NCBI RefSeq assembly: GCF_021134715.1
Contig: NC_060022.1
Location: 3,787,001 to 3,851,000, forward strand
DNA: 64,000 bases
Source of the DNA: Daphnia pulex
Taxonomy: Eukaryota; Arthropoda; Branchiopoda; Diplostraca; Daphniidae
Reading direction: 5' to 3'
Shown: piece after piece, positions 22,707-34,830 of the stretch
How the letters are laid out: every line of letters begins with the position of its first letter
Position numbering within the stretch: position 1 is the stretch's first letter
The notes under the pieces: model-generated
Told to the model about the DNA's origin: nothing
What the model saw: the letters and a program-made list of their open reading frames with translations, nothing else
Databases searched by the model: none
Program-made: the position numbers and the translations under genes

Positions 22707-24091
22707 GAATATTAAAATTAGGAATAAAAGTGGAAAAACAAAAGTGCAACTGCAACCTAGTATTTGTATAAAAATATTTTAAACCCGACCGGCACTCACA
22801 CGCTATCGTCCACAATCAGCTTGAGGCACGCAAACGCTAGAACGTGAATTCTGGCATTGCCGTGATCACTCCGAGAGCGTTGGGTACGACAAGATTGTAT
22901 GGCAGTGAATCCTTATTTGGTTTTGTTTTTTTAAATCTTTTCTGATGTCCTTTGTTGAATTTGAAATTTCCTCCTGCAGTTCATATGACCGCCTTAAAGA
23001 CAAGGCGCGCGGGAGATACCAACTCTTGAGAAAGCTGTTATTTCCGGGATTTCCTTAATTATTAATTCCGTTCATTATTTTTTTTCAACAGACACGTGAA
23101 CGATAGCTGATCGTGGTGTTCACCGTGAAAGTCATCGTAGCCTAATTTGTCCATCACGGGTTAATGTCCCTACACGTGATGCATACGTGAAAGCTTCTGA
23201 ACCGCGAAAGGAAGAGTCACACTGTAACCCCAAGCCATTAATCTTTCATAATCATTTGTTTGTAGGACTATGCTGATTTAGGTAAAAACAGTTGCTCTCA
23301 AGCGTTTTTCAATTAGTTGATTTCACTTGCTGCATCCATCAAACCGATATCTTCATGCAATTAACCTCCTATCGCGGCTGGAATGTCTTACCTAGCTGGA
23401 GAAACCGGTTTGGTGAAGCAACAGTTTCTACGTCATTTGTGTTGTTATTGGCGTATAACTGGAGAGCTGAAGAACTATCTCTAGGGCACCCGAAAGGTCT
23501 GACGAACGTGAAGCTCGCACGTACACCACTTGCTCATTTCAATGCATTCAAAAGTAGGATTTCAGATCACGTAAAACTGCAGTCTCTGTGACTACCTTCC
23601 CGAGAGCAGAGAGCTGATGGGAGGTGATGAAGCACAACTGACATAGCAACAATGGGCGAGATGGACGAAGAGCGAGTCACGTGAAGATCACACATAAGCT
23701 TTCGGATTTTTTTATTGCGCTAAACTTATTCCATCCTTGCCACTCGAAAAAGTAACTTTGACCGAGGTTATCCGCCCGCTCGTTTACTAATCGAAAATAT
23801 TGAGTCTTCTATTTTACAAATTCAGAATTCATTTTCCTCCGACGGGTGTTGGATGTTGATTAAGTTTCGCATGATGGGTAATGGCCCATCGCCTATGGGC
23901 GGGAAATTCGAAGGTGACCGCTAGTCAAATATGGTATTTAATTGGCAGGAGTCCGGCACCTGCAGAGAACTCGGAGTATTCAACGTGACCAGACGCTGTT
24001 TTGTTTTCTCTCAGTTCTGCTTCTTGGTTGGTCTTCACCCTTTACGCAATCCACTGGTCGACGCGCTGACAGTTAAAAGGGCAAGAGAAAC
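22707..24091. other. Intergenic, no gene seen
   Basis: About 1.4 kb before SLC17 copy 3. Open frames at 23292-23591 and 23931-24290 have no family features, and the second runs into the first exon of copy 3 in another frame. The CACGTGA-type motif occurs repeatedly (for example about 23093, 23174, 23678), which may be chance or bHLH sites. Confidence 0.35.
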
Positions 24092-26779
24092 ATGGCGAAA
24101 GGACGTAAGGAAATTTAATTTTTACTACCTATACACTAACTTAAATTTTTGTTTCTTGATTATTGTGGTTTGTCGCAACCTTTTTTGTTTCCCTGCATCT
24201 TGGTTTTTAATTCAAACAAAGGATCTTCTCACGCACACACTTACAAAACAGATTTTCTTTTTACTGTTTTATTTCATAGCTTTTTATTAATTATTATTTT
24301 TTTTTCAGCATTAATCCCATCTCGTTACATCTTTACGGCACTGATCTCTATTGGCCTAGCTATTATTTATGGATTGAAGGTAAGAATAATTTTAGAATCG
24401 GAAATCCGAATCATGGTGATTTACATATTGAACTTTTATTTTTTAAACTCGACCGGAAATTCGCGCTGCCAATAACAATTTTTAATTTTTATCACAGGTC
24501 AATTTAAGTGTGGCCATTGTCGTCATGGTAAGAATAACTCACGCACGTTTTAGAGATTTTAATATTGATGCGGCGATCCTTATGACCTCAGATTAATTCA
24601 ACGGAATTAGCATTAATGGCGTCATCGGAATCCCACCAAGATACCCATCACACTTTCTCTAACGGAACGGGATCTGCTGGCGTACCTGAATTTGCTTGCG
24701 CAGCTCAAGATACTGGAACCAACAAGACCGTGGTCGCTCAGGTTCGATCAAGTTTTTTCTTACCGCCCTTTTTCGGTTGCTTAATTTTTTAAATCTTTTC
24801 GCACATCACAGGATGGACCATTCGCTTGGCCCGAACCTGTTCAAGGATTGGTGTTGTCCGCATACTTCTGGGGTTACCTCTTGACTCAAATTCCAGGGGG
24901 GATGATAGCTGAAAAGTATTCGGCAAAGTGGGTCATTTGGGCTTCCGTACTCGTTAACGTCGTTTTTACAATCTTGACACCGCTCGCGTCGAATATCAGT
25001 TACATTGCTGTCCTCGTTGTCCGATTCATCGAAGGACTCGGCGCTGTAAGATTCCCTTATTCTTTAGCTACTATTACTGTCAAAATGTCCTCAAGTTTTT
25101 TAAAATTTATTTCTGTGTGCAGGGAGTATCACTTCCAGCCATTCACGTCATGCTGACAAAGTGGGTTCTGACGGAAGAGAGAAATCTAATGTCTTCTTTG
25201 GCTTATGCCGGTAAATATTTAATCGTGATTTTGCGCAACGCATTATATCAAATTCAATTTATGATTTGACAGGTATGGCGTTGGGTACCGTCATCTCACT
25301 TCCATTTTCGGGAATTTTAGCCGCCTCATGGGGCTGGGAATCGGTTTTTTACGTTCAAGGAGGTCTGGCAATGATCTGGTGCGTTTTATGGCTCATCTTT
25401 GTCTTCGATTCACCGGAAGATCATCCGCGAATTCATCCGGCTGAATTGGAACTTTTCGAGGCTGAACACCCCCATGATGTTGACGAAACTATTTCTAACG
25501 GGGTCCAAAAAGAAGAAGAACAGAGCATGTCAGCCACAGAAGTAGTTGTGGCGGTCCCCGCCAAAGACGATAAAAATAAGCCGAAACCCAAGAAAGTCCA
25601 CCACGGACACCATTGGCATGGATTCCATGGTTGGCACGGATTTCACGGATGGCACGGGTGGCACGCAGGACACAAACACCACGAACATCCTAAACTCCAT
25701 AAAGAACATCTTAAAAAGCAAGGCCACGCTCATCACGGTGGACACGGACATGCGGTATGTTTTCCATGAATTTATATTTCTGTAGTATTCCCGATATCTC
25801 TGTTTTTATTCTAATTTAATGGTATACATATTTCATCCATAGAATTTGCCAATTCCATGGAGAGCTCTCGCTACTTCCGGGCCTTTCTGGGCCATCCTTG
25901 TGGCTCACACATGCAACAATTTTGGCTGGTACATGCTCTTAGTTGAGTTACCCACCTACATGAAAGCTATTTTGCGCTTCAATATCAGTCAGGTGAGAGT
26001 GTGATATTTAATTCTCTGTCTTGTTGATTGCCTTGTAACCAAATTTATATTCGCAACAGAATGCCGGGTTGTCCGCCATTCCATACGTGTCGTTGTGGAT
26101 ATTCAGTATCATTTGGAGTAATCGTTTAGATTGGGCAAAAGGCAAGGGGTGGATCTCCACCACAACTGTGCGGAAGTTGTCAACAGCTGTCGGTGAGTAA
26201 CCCTGCAATTCTCATCTCTTTGACACCAAAAATTGTCATGATCTGTCAAACAGGATCTTTGTTGCCCGCTGCCTGTTTCATTGGTGTCAGCTTGGTTGGA
26301 TGCGATCGCCAAGCAGCCGTGGCTCTGATGACTGTCGGTACCATGTTCATCGCCGGAATGTATTGCGGATTTCTTACCAATCACGTTGATATCGCACCCA
26401 ATTACGCTGGAACTTTAATGGCTCTGACGAATACGGCGGCTACGATTCCGGGATTTATCGTTCCAGCCTTTGTCGGTCAACTAACCCACGGAAATGTTAG
26501 TCATTTTTTGGGTTGCGTGTTTAATTTTTCTTCCGAACTTTAATGTCTTTATTTGAACTTTAGCAAACTTTGGGCCAATGGCAAATCATTTTTTTCACCA
26601 CGGCAGCTGTTCTCGGCCTAGAGTTTGTCGTTTACACAGTGCTGGGATCTGGAGAAGAGCAACCTTGGAACCATGTCGGTAGTCACAAAGCTGAATTAAA
26701 CAAGGATACAACTATCAGGGGAATCCAGCAGGAACCTGAAACAGAACAGCTGGATGCTGAAAAAAGAGAAAACGCATAG
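24092..26779 (+). CDS. SLC17 anion/phosphate cotransporter-like, copy 3, His-rich loop
   Basis: Third SLC17 paralogue. Eleven coding exons: 24092-24104, 24309-24379, 24498-24527, 24592-24741, 24812-25045, 25123-25210, 25273-25754, 25843-25992, 26060-26192, 26254-26495, 26564-26779; 602 aa, about 90-100 residues longer than copies 1 and 2. Transport core intact: NLSVAIVVM, WPEPVQGLVLSAYFWGY, TQIPGGMIAEKYSAKWV, FGWYMLLVELPTYM, GEEQPWN. The extra length is in exon 7 (residues about 260-356), the cytoplasmic loop between the two six-span halves: an acidic part, a Lys/Pro part, then a segment of about 52 residues with 21 histidines built on repeated HGWHGFH-type units. Copy 1 has only a short Gly/His remnant in the same place. 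The loop resembles metal-binding loops of zinc transporters; metal sensing or binding is inference. Confidence 0.9.
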
Positions 26780-26876
26780 AAATCTTATCTTTTTCAACAA
26801 ACTAACAAAAAAGAGCTCATTCATGCTCCTTAAACTTCTCATGCTGAGAGTTTCTGTGTGACCTATAACGAACACT

Positions 26877-26882
26877 AATAAA
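26877..26882 (+). terminator. Poly(A) signal of SLC17 copy 3
   Basis: AATAAA about 98 bp after the stop codon of SLC17 copy 3. Confidence 0.5.
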
Positions 26883-27062
26883 ATGGACAACGTGTATTCG
26901 CCAAAGCAATTTTTGCCTCCAGTCATCACGTCCGCCTCCTCATAGTATAGAAAACAAATTTTTGCGTAAGATATCTTATAGGAATGTAGTGAAATGACCT
27001 GCATTTAACTCAAAGCCTATCCTATTTCAATCCATCTTGTTAACCATTGGATTCTTTCTCGG

Positions 27063-27068
27063 TTTTAT
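27063..27068 (-). terminator. Poly(A) signal of Kunitz gene
   Basis: AATAAA on the minus strand about 46 bp beyond the proposed stop codon at 27114; supports the short last exon. Confidence 0.5.
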
Positions 27069-27113
27069 TCTTTTTACACCGCGTAGATATTTTATGGAGC
27101 TTATCTCTCATCG

Positions 27114-28538
27114 CTAGGCACCAATGATTTCAACATTCGTTTCATCTAGAATCGAGAAGAACAGACCGTAATTTTAGAATGTTAGCGAGACATAGTATCT
27201 GATTCATCAAATTGTCGACGATATAATACCTGATGCTAGGAAAGGAGCTGAATCAACCGTTATTGAATCGGATTCATGCAAGACATTGTTACACTTGAGG
27301 TAGCATTCCTCCTCCGAGCTGAATTGGTTTTCGTTACCACCGCAACCGGTGTAAGTAAATGCAGTGCACATTCCAGTCTTTTTATCAAAATAGAAGCTGT
27401 GAAAGGAAGCCCGGCAGTTCCCGGCAGCTTTCGGTTGCATGCACGGAGAAGTAGGATCGCTTTCATTGATTAGTTTCTGTAATCCTATAAATGTACGTAT
27501 ATAGTCCTTCAAGCCAACTGTTTAACAGTTCAAATGAAATCCAATTTCACAACGAGAGATGATAGTCTTACCCTGTTGGTTACAACTTGCCAGACAGGCA
27601 TATTCATTGAAGAACAAATTTGGAGGATCTTTGCTGGTACAAGGAATGTATTCGAATATTTCACATGCCTTCGTCTTGGCACTGTATGTCCAGCGCCTTT
27701 GAGTATTGATTTTGCATCGCTTCGGGCCTGGGTTGACGACACGCAGTGAGCAAACATCGACTTCGTCCTCGGCATTCGTTTGAGAATCTTTATCGTCGAT
27801 ACACAGCAATTGTGAGAATATAAATTCAATTACAGGTGATGAAAATGTAACTGGGATAATGCCAATTACCTGAAAAAGAAGATACGGCTAAACCAACTGA
27901 GGAGTTCGCAATTCCGGAATTTTGCCAAAAATTTGGAAAGTCGTAGCACTCTTGTTCGCATTCCTCTTCTGTTGCGAACCTGTTACTGTTTCCGTGACAA
28001 CCGCTATAATCAAACATTGTGCACTTCCCCGTCTGAACGTCAAAATAAAAACTAGGAATGACCGCTCGACAAAGTCCTTCGGCTTTCGGCTGCATACACG
28101 GAGCGGTAAGATCGCTTTTACTAATTAATTTCTGCAATCCTTTTAATAATTTTAAATGTTAAGAATGATAGTATTCCGTTAATTGACAAATGTTTTTACT
28201 CACCTGGCTTGTTGCATTTTGCTAGACAGGAAAATTCAGTTTGGAACAAATTTTCTGTGCCTCCACAGCCTCCGTAAATGTAGGTCGCGCAAGTATCCGT
28301 TTTAATGTCATATGTCCAGCGACGAAAGAAGCCTCGACAAGCTTTTGAGCCCGGATTGACTGGCGGTAGGGCACAGATGTCAACTTCTTCATTATTTCCC
28401 CTTTTAGTGACTGGATCTAAAGGTGATCAGGTGTAAAATACCAAAACATCAAAAGAAAATGCGAAAAAGGGTTTACTTACAAGGAATAGCAAAGACGATT
28501 GATGCGGCACAGAGCAAGGAAAAAATTACCCTCAACAT
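27114..28538 (-). CDS. Secreted four-Kunitz-domain protease-inhibitor-like protein
   Basis: Secreted protein with four Kunitz/BPTI domains, expected to inhibit serine proteases outside the cell. Six coding exons: 28538-28481 (signal peptide, MLRVIFSLLCAASIVFA), 28416-28204, 28139-27870, 27787-27572, 27484-27230, 27145-27114; every intron is phase 1; 347 aa. Each of exons 2-5 carries one domain. Six-cysteine spacing is seen in all; residues just after the second Cys (P1 position) are Arg, Arg, Lys, Arg, which would suit trypsin-like targets. Domain 3 is divergent: it has IPC-TSKDPPN in place of GGC. Domains 1 and 3 resemble each other, as do 2 and 4 (both start GLQKLI..SD..PCMQPKA), so a two-domain unit was duplicated. 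The last 10-residue exon rests on a good acceptor and nearby AATAAA; otherwise the protein would read through to a stop at 27207. Confidence 0.85.
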
Positions 28539-30925
28539 GATCTGCTAGATATAATTCAGTAAAATTTGATAAAATCCAAGAAATATTCTATAACAGGCAA
28601 GTGGTTATACCTAGATTGAAGCGCAGCTCCTTTTTCGCGTGTTTGATCGAGAACTAAAAACTGACTAAAGTGGCATCGGAATTGGCTGCTCAACACGACT
28701 CCCTTGTTTTTACTGACATTCAACCAGACAAAGGCAATAACCGCACAAAAACAGGAAAGAAACAAAAGGAGGTCAGTGGTCGCATTAAAGTCGCATCACT
28801 AGATATGTAAAATGAGGTTACATAAAAACGTGACATGTATACTATAATGTTGTGATATCCATCTTGTCATTATTGCTCGTAACGAAACTGCCGTGCTCGG
28901 ATGGCCCTTCTTAGTTACCCTAGTCAAGTAGTCAAGTTTCTCTTCTTTTTAATTTATGTAACCCAACACTTGGGGCGCTAACGTCGTTGTCTATTCTCTC
29001 TCCCCCCGACATTCGAACTATCAGCTGGAAAAGTCGGCGAACCTGGTGATCTGGAGTGTGTAGCTCCGCCCATTTTTTCGGAGAATGCTTAGTAGGCCAT
29101 TCTTAATTTTTCAAGTGACAAAATTTGAGCTTTTTAAATAAGAACAGGTTTTAGAGGTAAAAAATTATAACACATTTGTAATTCTTTCTTTTTTTGTGTG
29201 CATATATTTGGTTTAATTTTGTAACGCCGTTTGGCAGCACCGCTTTCCAATATTCACGGAAGTTTGTCTGCACTCTGCAATCTGCAGTGTGCAGTCGCCA
29301 GTCGTGTTCTCGTGTGCCACTGCCCAATCGTAGCAGTTAGTTGAATCATGAGGTTCTGACTTCTCAGAGAAAGAGTCGCCATTTTTAGACCTTTTTATTG
29401 TTTTTTGAGGTTTTGAATTTTGATGTTGGCTTAATTAGCTGGATTGCCACTTGTGAGGCATTTCTTAGAATGTGATGGGTTTTAGTTGGTTCGGGTTGGC
29501 AGTTCGTGAGCTTGCTATGATTCTTGGTATAATTAATTCTATTAAATTCTATTGCATGTGCAGTGAAAGTGGCCTGAAAGTGTTTAATTTCAGTTTTTAT
29601 TTGTAGACGAATTTTGATGCTGAAAGACTTGGAAACCATGAAACCATGCTGTCGACCACGTCGAGAAGCTGAGTAACATTCTGCTTTTACAATGGTAAAA
29701 TTAACAATTAAACTGATTGAAAGATATGTGGATCATAACATTTGTAATGTTTGATTGCAGGCACCTCTTAATAAAAGGAACTTAAGCCATCCAATCTAGG
29801 GCTTCCATCAAATCGTGCAGGCTGCATGGAAGTCGCATTTACCTTTACTGTGAACATAATGAACACATACACTATTTGAAGGTGACAATCTTATCCAGGT
29901 ATAGATTTTACAATTAAAATGTGATTAAGCTTTGCATTCATTGGTTAGTTTTAACATTTTGGGATTTCGTCAAGTCAACAGCTATTTCCTTCAGGGTTTT
30001 GTTCTGTTATGGAAACGGGGAGTTTGTTGTATGCAAAAAAGGCAGATTCTGAAAGAAGTTTTGTTTAGTTGTTCCACTGTAGAGTATCCTTTAAAGTTTA
30101 AATGAATTTTTATTTAATCTTAAATGAGTCATCTAGTTTCATGTAATTTTTTTAATTTAAGTTTCCACGATAGGTATAAGATAACATTGCCATATAATAT
30201 TTGGGTTGAGTATTTGAAGGGATGTGTAGCATATTTGTTTAAATTTCATAAAGCATTTCCAATGATGCTGAAGATTAATTTTACTTTGGTTATAGGTTCA
30301 TGTTTACGTAGCAGTGGTGTTGCTGTCCAATGTGGCGTGTTGTTGCAGCCTATGGTGGTGAAAGATATCTGCATCAAGTTGCTGTTCCTTGTGCATCCAA
30401 GGTGCTGGTTTTGTGCTACAGAAGTGACATCAATATTGTGTTGTAATTGCCATTTGTGTCTTTGCAGTTTACCTTACCTTTATATATTGAGAAGGAACAA
30501 AAAAAAATAGTAATACGGGGAAGGTTATGTCAAAAAATAATAAACATGTCCAGGATGGGGGAATGAGGAGGAAGTTGGGGTGGGGTATTTGGTTATGATT
30601 ATTAAAAGAAGTGAGGTATATTTTAATGAAAATGCAATACTTGGTGATAAATATGTTGTTAACCTATACCATCCCCACTTTCTCTTACACATCCGTACCT
30701 CAAATCCCATAAGCACCCACATCAAATCCCACATCCACTCACACCCATTCCTAAAACCCCACAATCTCCAACATAAAATTCACACAAATGTTGTATACCT
30801 ATAATCATTTATATTTAAATAAATAAAATATCATTATATATAAATTGTATGAACTTTTTTACCCTGGAACACATGCAAAATAAACAATTCATTAAACAGA
30901 GCGTCCGGTTCAAGACAATTTTTTT
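28539..30925. other. Intergenic, possible non-coding transcript
   Basis: About 2.4 kb with no convincing protein gene. AT-rich, with a strand-asymmetric stretch: G-rich (30545-30585) followed by C-rich, pyrimidine/A-only sequence (30665-30790). A TGCAGTGTGCAG / CAGTCGCCAGTCG cluster lies near 29275-29305. An open frame at 30124-30510 (128 codons) has no recognisable features. A non-coding transcript cannot be excluded. Confidence 0.3.
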
Positions 30926-31444
30926 GTGCGAGGCTTTTTAGAAAGCAATCCGCCACCCAATTTGACAAAAAGTGATAGTTTGTTTTCACGGAATTGTGTA
31001 AGACGGTTAAAAAATTTCTAGTTCAAAAATCTCATGTAGAAATTAGCAACTAGTCTACTGGTGCAAATTCCGATTCTTTAGGCTTGATTAATTTAGGTGA
31101 TGTGTTAAAAGCTATTGTGGATAGCTAAAAAACTGAAGCAATCCACTTTTTCTGAATATTTTGGTTTTAGATCACTTTGTTGTTTTTAGATTTTCTTGTG
31201 ATCTCTCTTCAAAATATTCTGAAAAAGCGAATTAGTTAAATTTTTAGCTTCCCACAATAGCTTTTAATACATCACCTAAATTAATCAAGCTTAAAGAATC
31301 GCAATTTGCACCAGTAGACTAGATGCTGATTTCTACATGAGATTGTTGAACTAGAAATTTTTCAACCGTCTGACGCAATTTCCGTGAAAACAAACTATCA
31401 CTTTTTGTCAAATTGGGTGGCGGATTGCTTTCTAAAACTCGCAC
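30926..31444. mobile_element. Fold-back element (near-complete 519-bp palindrome)
   Basis: Left arm 30926-31175 is the reverse complement of right arm 31198-31444 with few mismatches and small indels; the loop is only about 22 bp. Outer ends read GTGCGAG ... CTCGCAC. The arms share long identical blocks such as AAAGCAATCCGCCACCCAAT and TAGTCTACTGGTGCAAATT (reverse-complemented in the right arm). This is the structure of a fold-back/MITE-like non-autonomous element. It has no coding capacity. I see no clear target-site duplication. Confidence 0.85.
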
Positions 31445-32258
31445 ATGCAGTGTCGGCGTAGATCCAGGGAGATTACCTGGAAATGGAAGAGGAGAGAAGA
31501 GTGCGAGGCAAGTTTTACTGGGGAGCGATTAGTCATACTAGGCTTCCGGGTTAGACTCATGACCCTCTAAAAGTTTTCGTCGGATCATGCGCCTTCCAAG
31601 TCCCCGTTCGACCAGAGCCCTCCCCTCCTCCTGGTTTCACAGCGGGTGAGTGACCACCGGCGGGCGTTGGTTAGTGGTTAGACAGGGAAACGTGGCCACA
31701 GAAAAGAAGGGAGCCCAGAAATGCACTTGTAATTGAATCTAACTACACAATTTATCAGTCTTGGATTACAGCATTCTCTCGTCGGTTTTCACCAGTGGAT
31801 GAAGTCCATGACAAATAGCGAAGGATTACCCTGTAAGCAGAATGAACATTTATTTGGATGGCAATAATATTCAAACAAGATTGTAGCGACAGAAAGCTAT
31901 ACCTCAAATAAAGATGGCCCGCTTAAGAAAGTAAAAGGGAGATTCAAGGGTAGCAGCCAACAGGTTAGTAAACAGGGACCTTGTTGACTTTCTTGAAAGG
32001 AAATGACTTCTCATAAAGTCTGCCATTCAAATTTAGAAAGCTGGAGTTTAGAACCTGTAAATAAAAAAAGAAAAATAAGTCAGCTTGTTTATAATTTGTG
32101 TCATCAATGTGTTTGACGTCTATGATCTAAAAGAATAAACAATTATCAGTGTACACTCAAAAGTGTCTCTTAAACATTAGATAGACGTAAGTGGAGATCA
32201 ATACTTTAAATACATATTAGACTGCAATGGAAATAGTTCAGTGACATGATAAGTGAAC
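31445..32258. other. Repeat-like sequence next to fold-back element
   Basis: 31445-31730 has higher GC and a texture unlike its flanks (ACCACCGGCGGGCGTTGG, TGGTTAGACAGGGAAACGTGG), possibly an old repeat fragment; I cannot name a family. 31730-32258 is AT-rich. On the minus strand a spliced-looking frame 32183-32028 region (ends FPFKKVNKVPVY) could be an alternative 3' end of the small gene at 32259-33544. Confidence 0.3.
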
Positions 32259-33544
32259 TTACACATGAAACCACCAATCAGTTATCCAATCTTCTCTCGA
32301 GAAGATGAAATGTGAGATTGGTCTATGCTGGGGTTGGTGATCTAGCAAGTCCAATACAAACAGCAGATAATTATGACTCCTAATAACAGACAAGAAGAAT
32401 ATATGTTTCAGCAATACATGAAATGGATAAAGCTTGTGTTGGTTATTACCTGTAGCATTTCGATGGCACATTCAGTAGAATCCAATGATTTTGAACAAAA
32501 TAGTTGACGGTAGGTTGCACGACGGCCACGACCCTTTCACGTTTCCTCCTATAAGTTGATGAGAAACATTAAGGTTATCCAACATATACACGGAATAGAA
32601 CACATCGCCGACAAGTTAGAGACGAAATCACTTGAATTTACCTATGAATTCATTGGTAATTATCGGAGAAACTTTTGACAGCAAACCGCCATTCCATAAC
32701 TGACACAATCAACACGCCATCTATTTGACACGTCTCAAAACTCAGTATTTGCAGGTGGTCTTAAGATAAGATAAGATACTCACAAAACTTGAAAAGTCCA
32801 TATTTGTTTGCTAAAACCTAGCATTCAATCCTTAAAACTGTACAGAAAACAAAGCTCACTTGCTAGTTTCATGCAAATTTTCCGGAAGTATACCGGAAGT
32901 AGGCGATAGCGCCTTAACTATTGAGCTGCCGACAAAATAAACCAAATATTCGTGATCTCCATGAAATTTGGGGTTGATTGAGTGTAATTTCAACGAAATC
33001 CAGAATTTTGTCAAAATCGATAATTTTCCTGAACTATAGTTCAGGATAATTCTTGAAACCGGAAGTACGCGTACGTACAAAAAAAAACATGAACTTTACC
33101 ACAAATTTGACGAGGATCACGAATATGTGGTTCTTTTGTGCGTCGAATGAATATTTACTAAACTACTGATTGAAATGAGAAAACCGGAAGTAGAAATAAA
33201 GCACATTATTATTCAAAACTAACAAGTGAGCTTTGTTGCTGAAACAGAAACTGACAGTTTTCACCCAAAAGTTCCCTGTAGTAGAAGTGAGAAATTTCTT
33301 TAGAGATGTGCAAAGTAAACGTAATTAAACTGAGTGTAAAATGATCAAAGTATGACGTCTAGCGTCAGAAAAAGAAACATTGACATCAAAACAATGTCCG
33401 CTCTAGCTCGTTGACACTCAATTGAATGAAGAAATAAACAAAGGCAAATGACTTCGATACTCACGGCATATACTCCTCTCCAAATTTATAGGTCATCTCG
33501 TCTTCACCAAAAAGCCTCCACTGCACCACTGCAGCATCACACAT
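32259..33544 (-). CDS. Possible small protein, unknown family
   Basis: Unrecognised. Three minus-strand exons, 33544-33465, 32548-32450 and 32379-32259, join in phase 2, 2 to give a 99-aa open frame starting MCDAAVVQWRLFGEDEM and ending REDWITDWWFHV. All junctions are GT-AG with good donors (GTGAGT, GTAATA). The first intron is 916 bp and contains the CCGGAAGT-type repeats. Reasons for doubt: no known domain, short length, another frame through the middle exon is also open, and the stop falls within a strong GTAAGT donor, so the gene may continue to an exon ending near 32010. Composition is rich in Trp, Tyr and charged residues, which looks protein-like. Confidence 0.3.
32882..33190. repeat. 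Dispersed CCGGAAGT motif series with a perfect palindrome
   Basis: CCGGAAGT occurs at 32882-32889, 32893-32900, 33059-33066 and 33183-33190, all in the same orientation, with spacings of 3, 158 and 116 bp. Between them a 20-bp perfect palindrome (33027-33046, TCCTGAACTATAGTTCAGGA) occurs. The motif equals the core ETS-factor site, but the setting looks more like a degenerate repeat. Function unknown. Confidence 0.5.
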
Positions 33545-34830
33545 ATCACAACATACGAAATCCCTAAGGTAGTATAATGAGGAGAAGGCAGTTTGACAGT
33601 GTACATTCGTTTCTGTGCCCTGTCTATGGCATCTGTTTGTGATTCCAGATTGTTGACGAAATATCACTTCTTTTAACTTTATTCCTGTTATTCTGCACTT
33701 TGCCTTACTTGTGATGAATCTTTCTTTTTCTCTGTAGGTTTCAATGGCCGTTGATGTTCACTGTTCAGGCTGTTAATGGAGATGCTGCCTATGGAAGAGA
33801 GGTGTGCTTACAGTTGATGCTTCTGCTGGTGTCTTTGGTGTCACAGTTCAATGTGTTGTTCGTTATATTGTCTGTCATGGCAAATCTCTTCTCTCTGTCA
33901 CTCAAATCTCATCCATGCATTTACAATTGAGGTAACCTGATCTTACATGATCTAGGAGTGCTTCAATCGAAAACTGCTAGATCAAGAAACCTTACATGCA
34001 CCAAACAAATAATAACACTCTGTTGTTATCTTGTTTGATTAACCAACAGGCCACCTGCAATCAAATAAAATTATAGGCCTTGTCACACTTGTGTTTAATA
34101 CTGTGAAGTACATGAAAACAAATAATCAGAAGAAAGTAATAGATGATGAAAATAAGCAAATAAATATGATATATAGACAACACTGTAATATAAAGATTTC
34201 ATGAAGAATATATAACTATTTACAATTGAATTACATTGATTTTTATGCTATTGTGTACATTTATTTCACATATTTTAATCATTCCTCTTCCCTTCATTAA
34301 AATTATTTTATTCAATATGAATCAATACATTTTTCGCTAATTTAAGCGAGCTACATTTCTAGTAGGTAGTACGCACAATAGCTTTTTGGCCCGAGCTTTG
34401 AGTTTCTTCAGGTCTTTGAGTGATTGGCCCATAAGTTAAGAAAGATAAGGTCATCGTACTAGCAGCAGATTTATTTGTGTTAATCCTTAGCAGAAACCTC
34501 AAGTTCCAAGCCATCTTCATTCCTATGACAATGGGTTGCGACAATTTAGGCGTTCCTACTATTTTGTGTTTAGGCATTCGGGGAAGACTTCCCTCACCGG
34601 TTTCAACATCCAAGATCAATGCCCAAGTTTCCGTTAATAAAGCTTTTATCCTTAGTTACCCACCGCATCGGTTTTCATTAACAATAAACATCAAAATCTT
34701 TAGAAAAATGGAAGTCAGTTCTCCCTCTCCCCAACTTCCTCTTGTTACTTTCCCAATCGCAAAGAAATGTTGATTATTTGTTGGACATAAACACTCCCAA
34801 TTTTTCTGTTTGTTTCTTCTTCAAATAAAA
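33545..34830. other. Intergenic, AT-rich
   Basis: About 1.3 kb. 34050-34350 is very AT-rich with no gene. 33738-33935 has runs of TGTTCA/GTGTC-like words and no sustained frame. Open frames 34359-34773 on both strands overlap one another and show no domain. Confidence 0.3.

Noticed and set aside
25530-25785. Open frames on both strands across the His-rich exon
   Set aside because: Shadows of the His-rich repeat of SLC17 copy 3.
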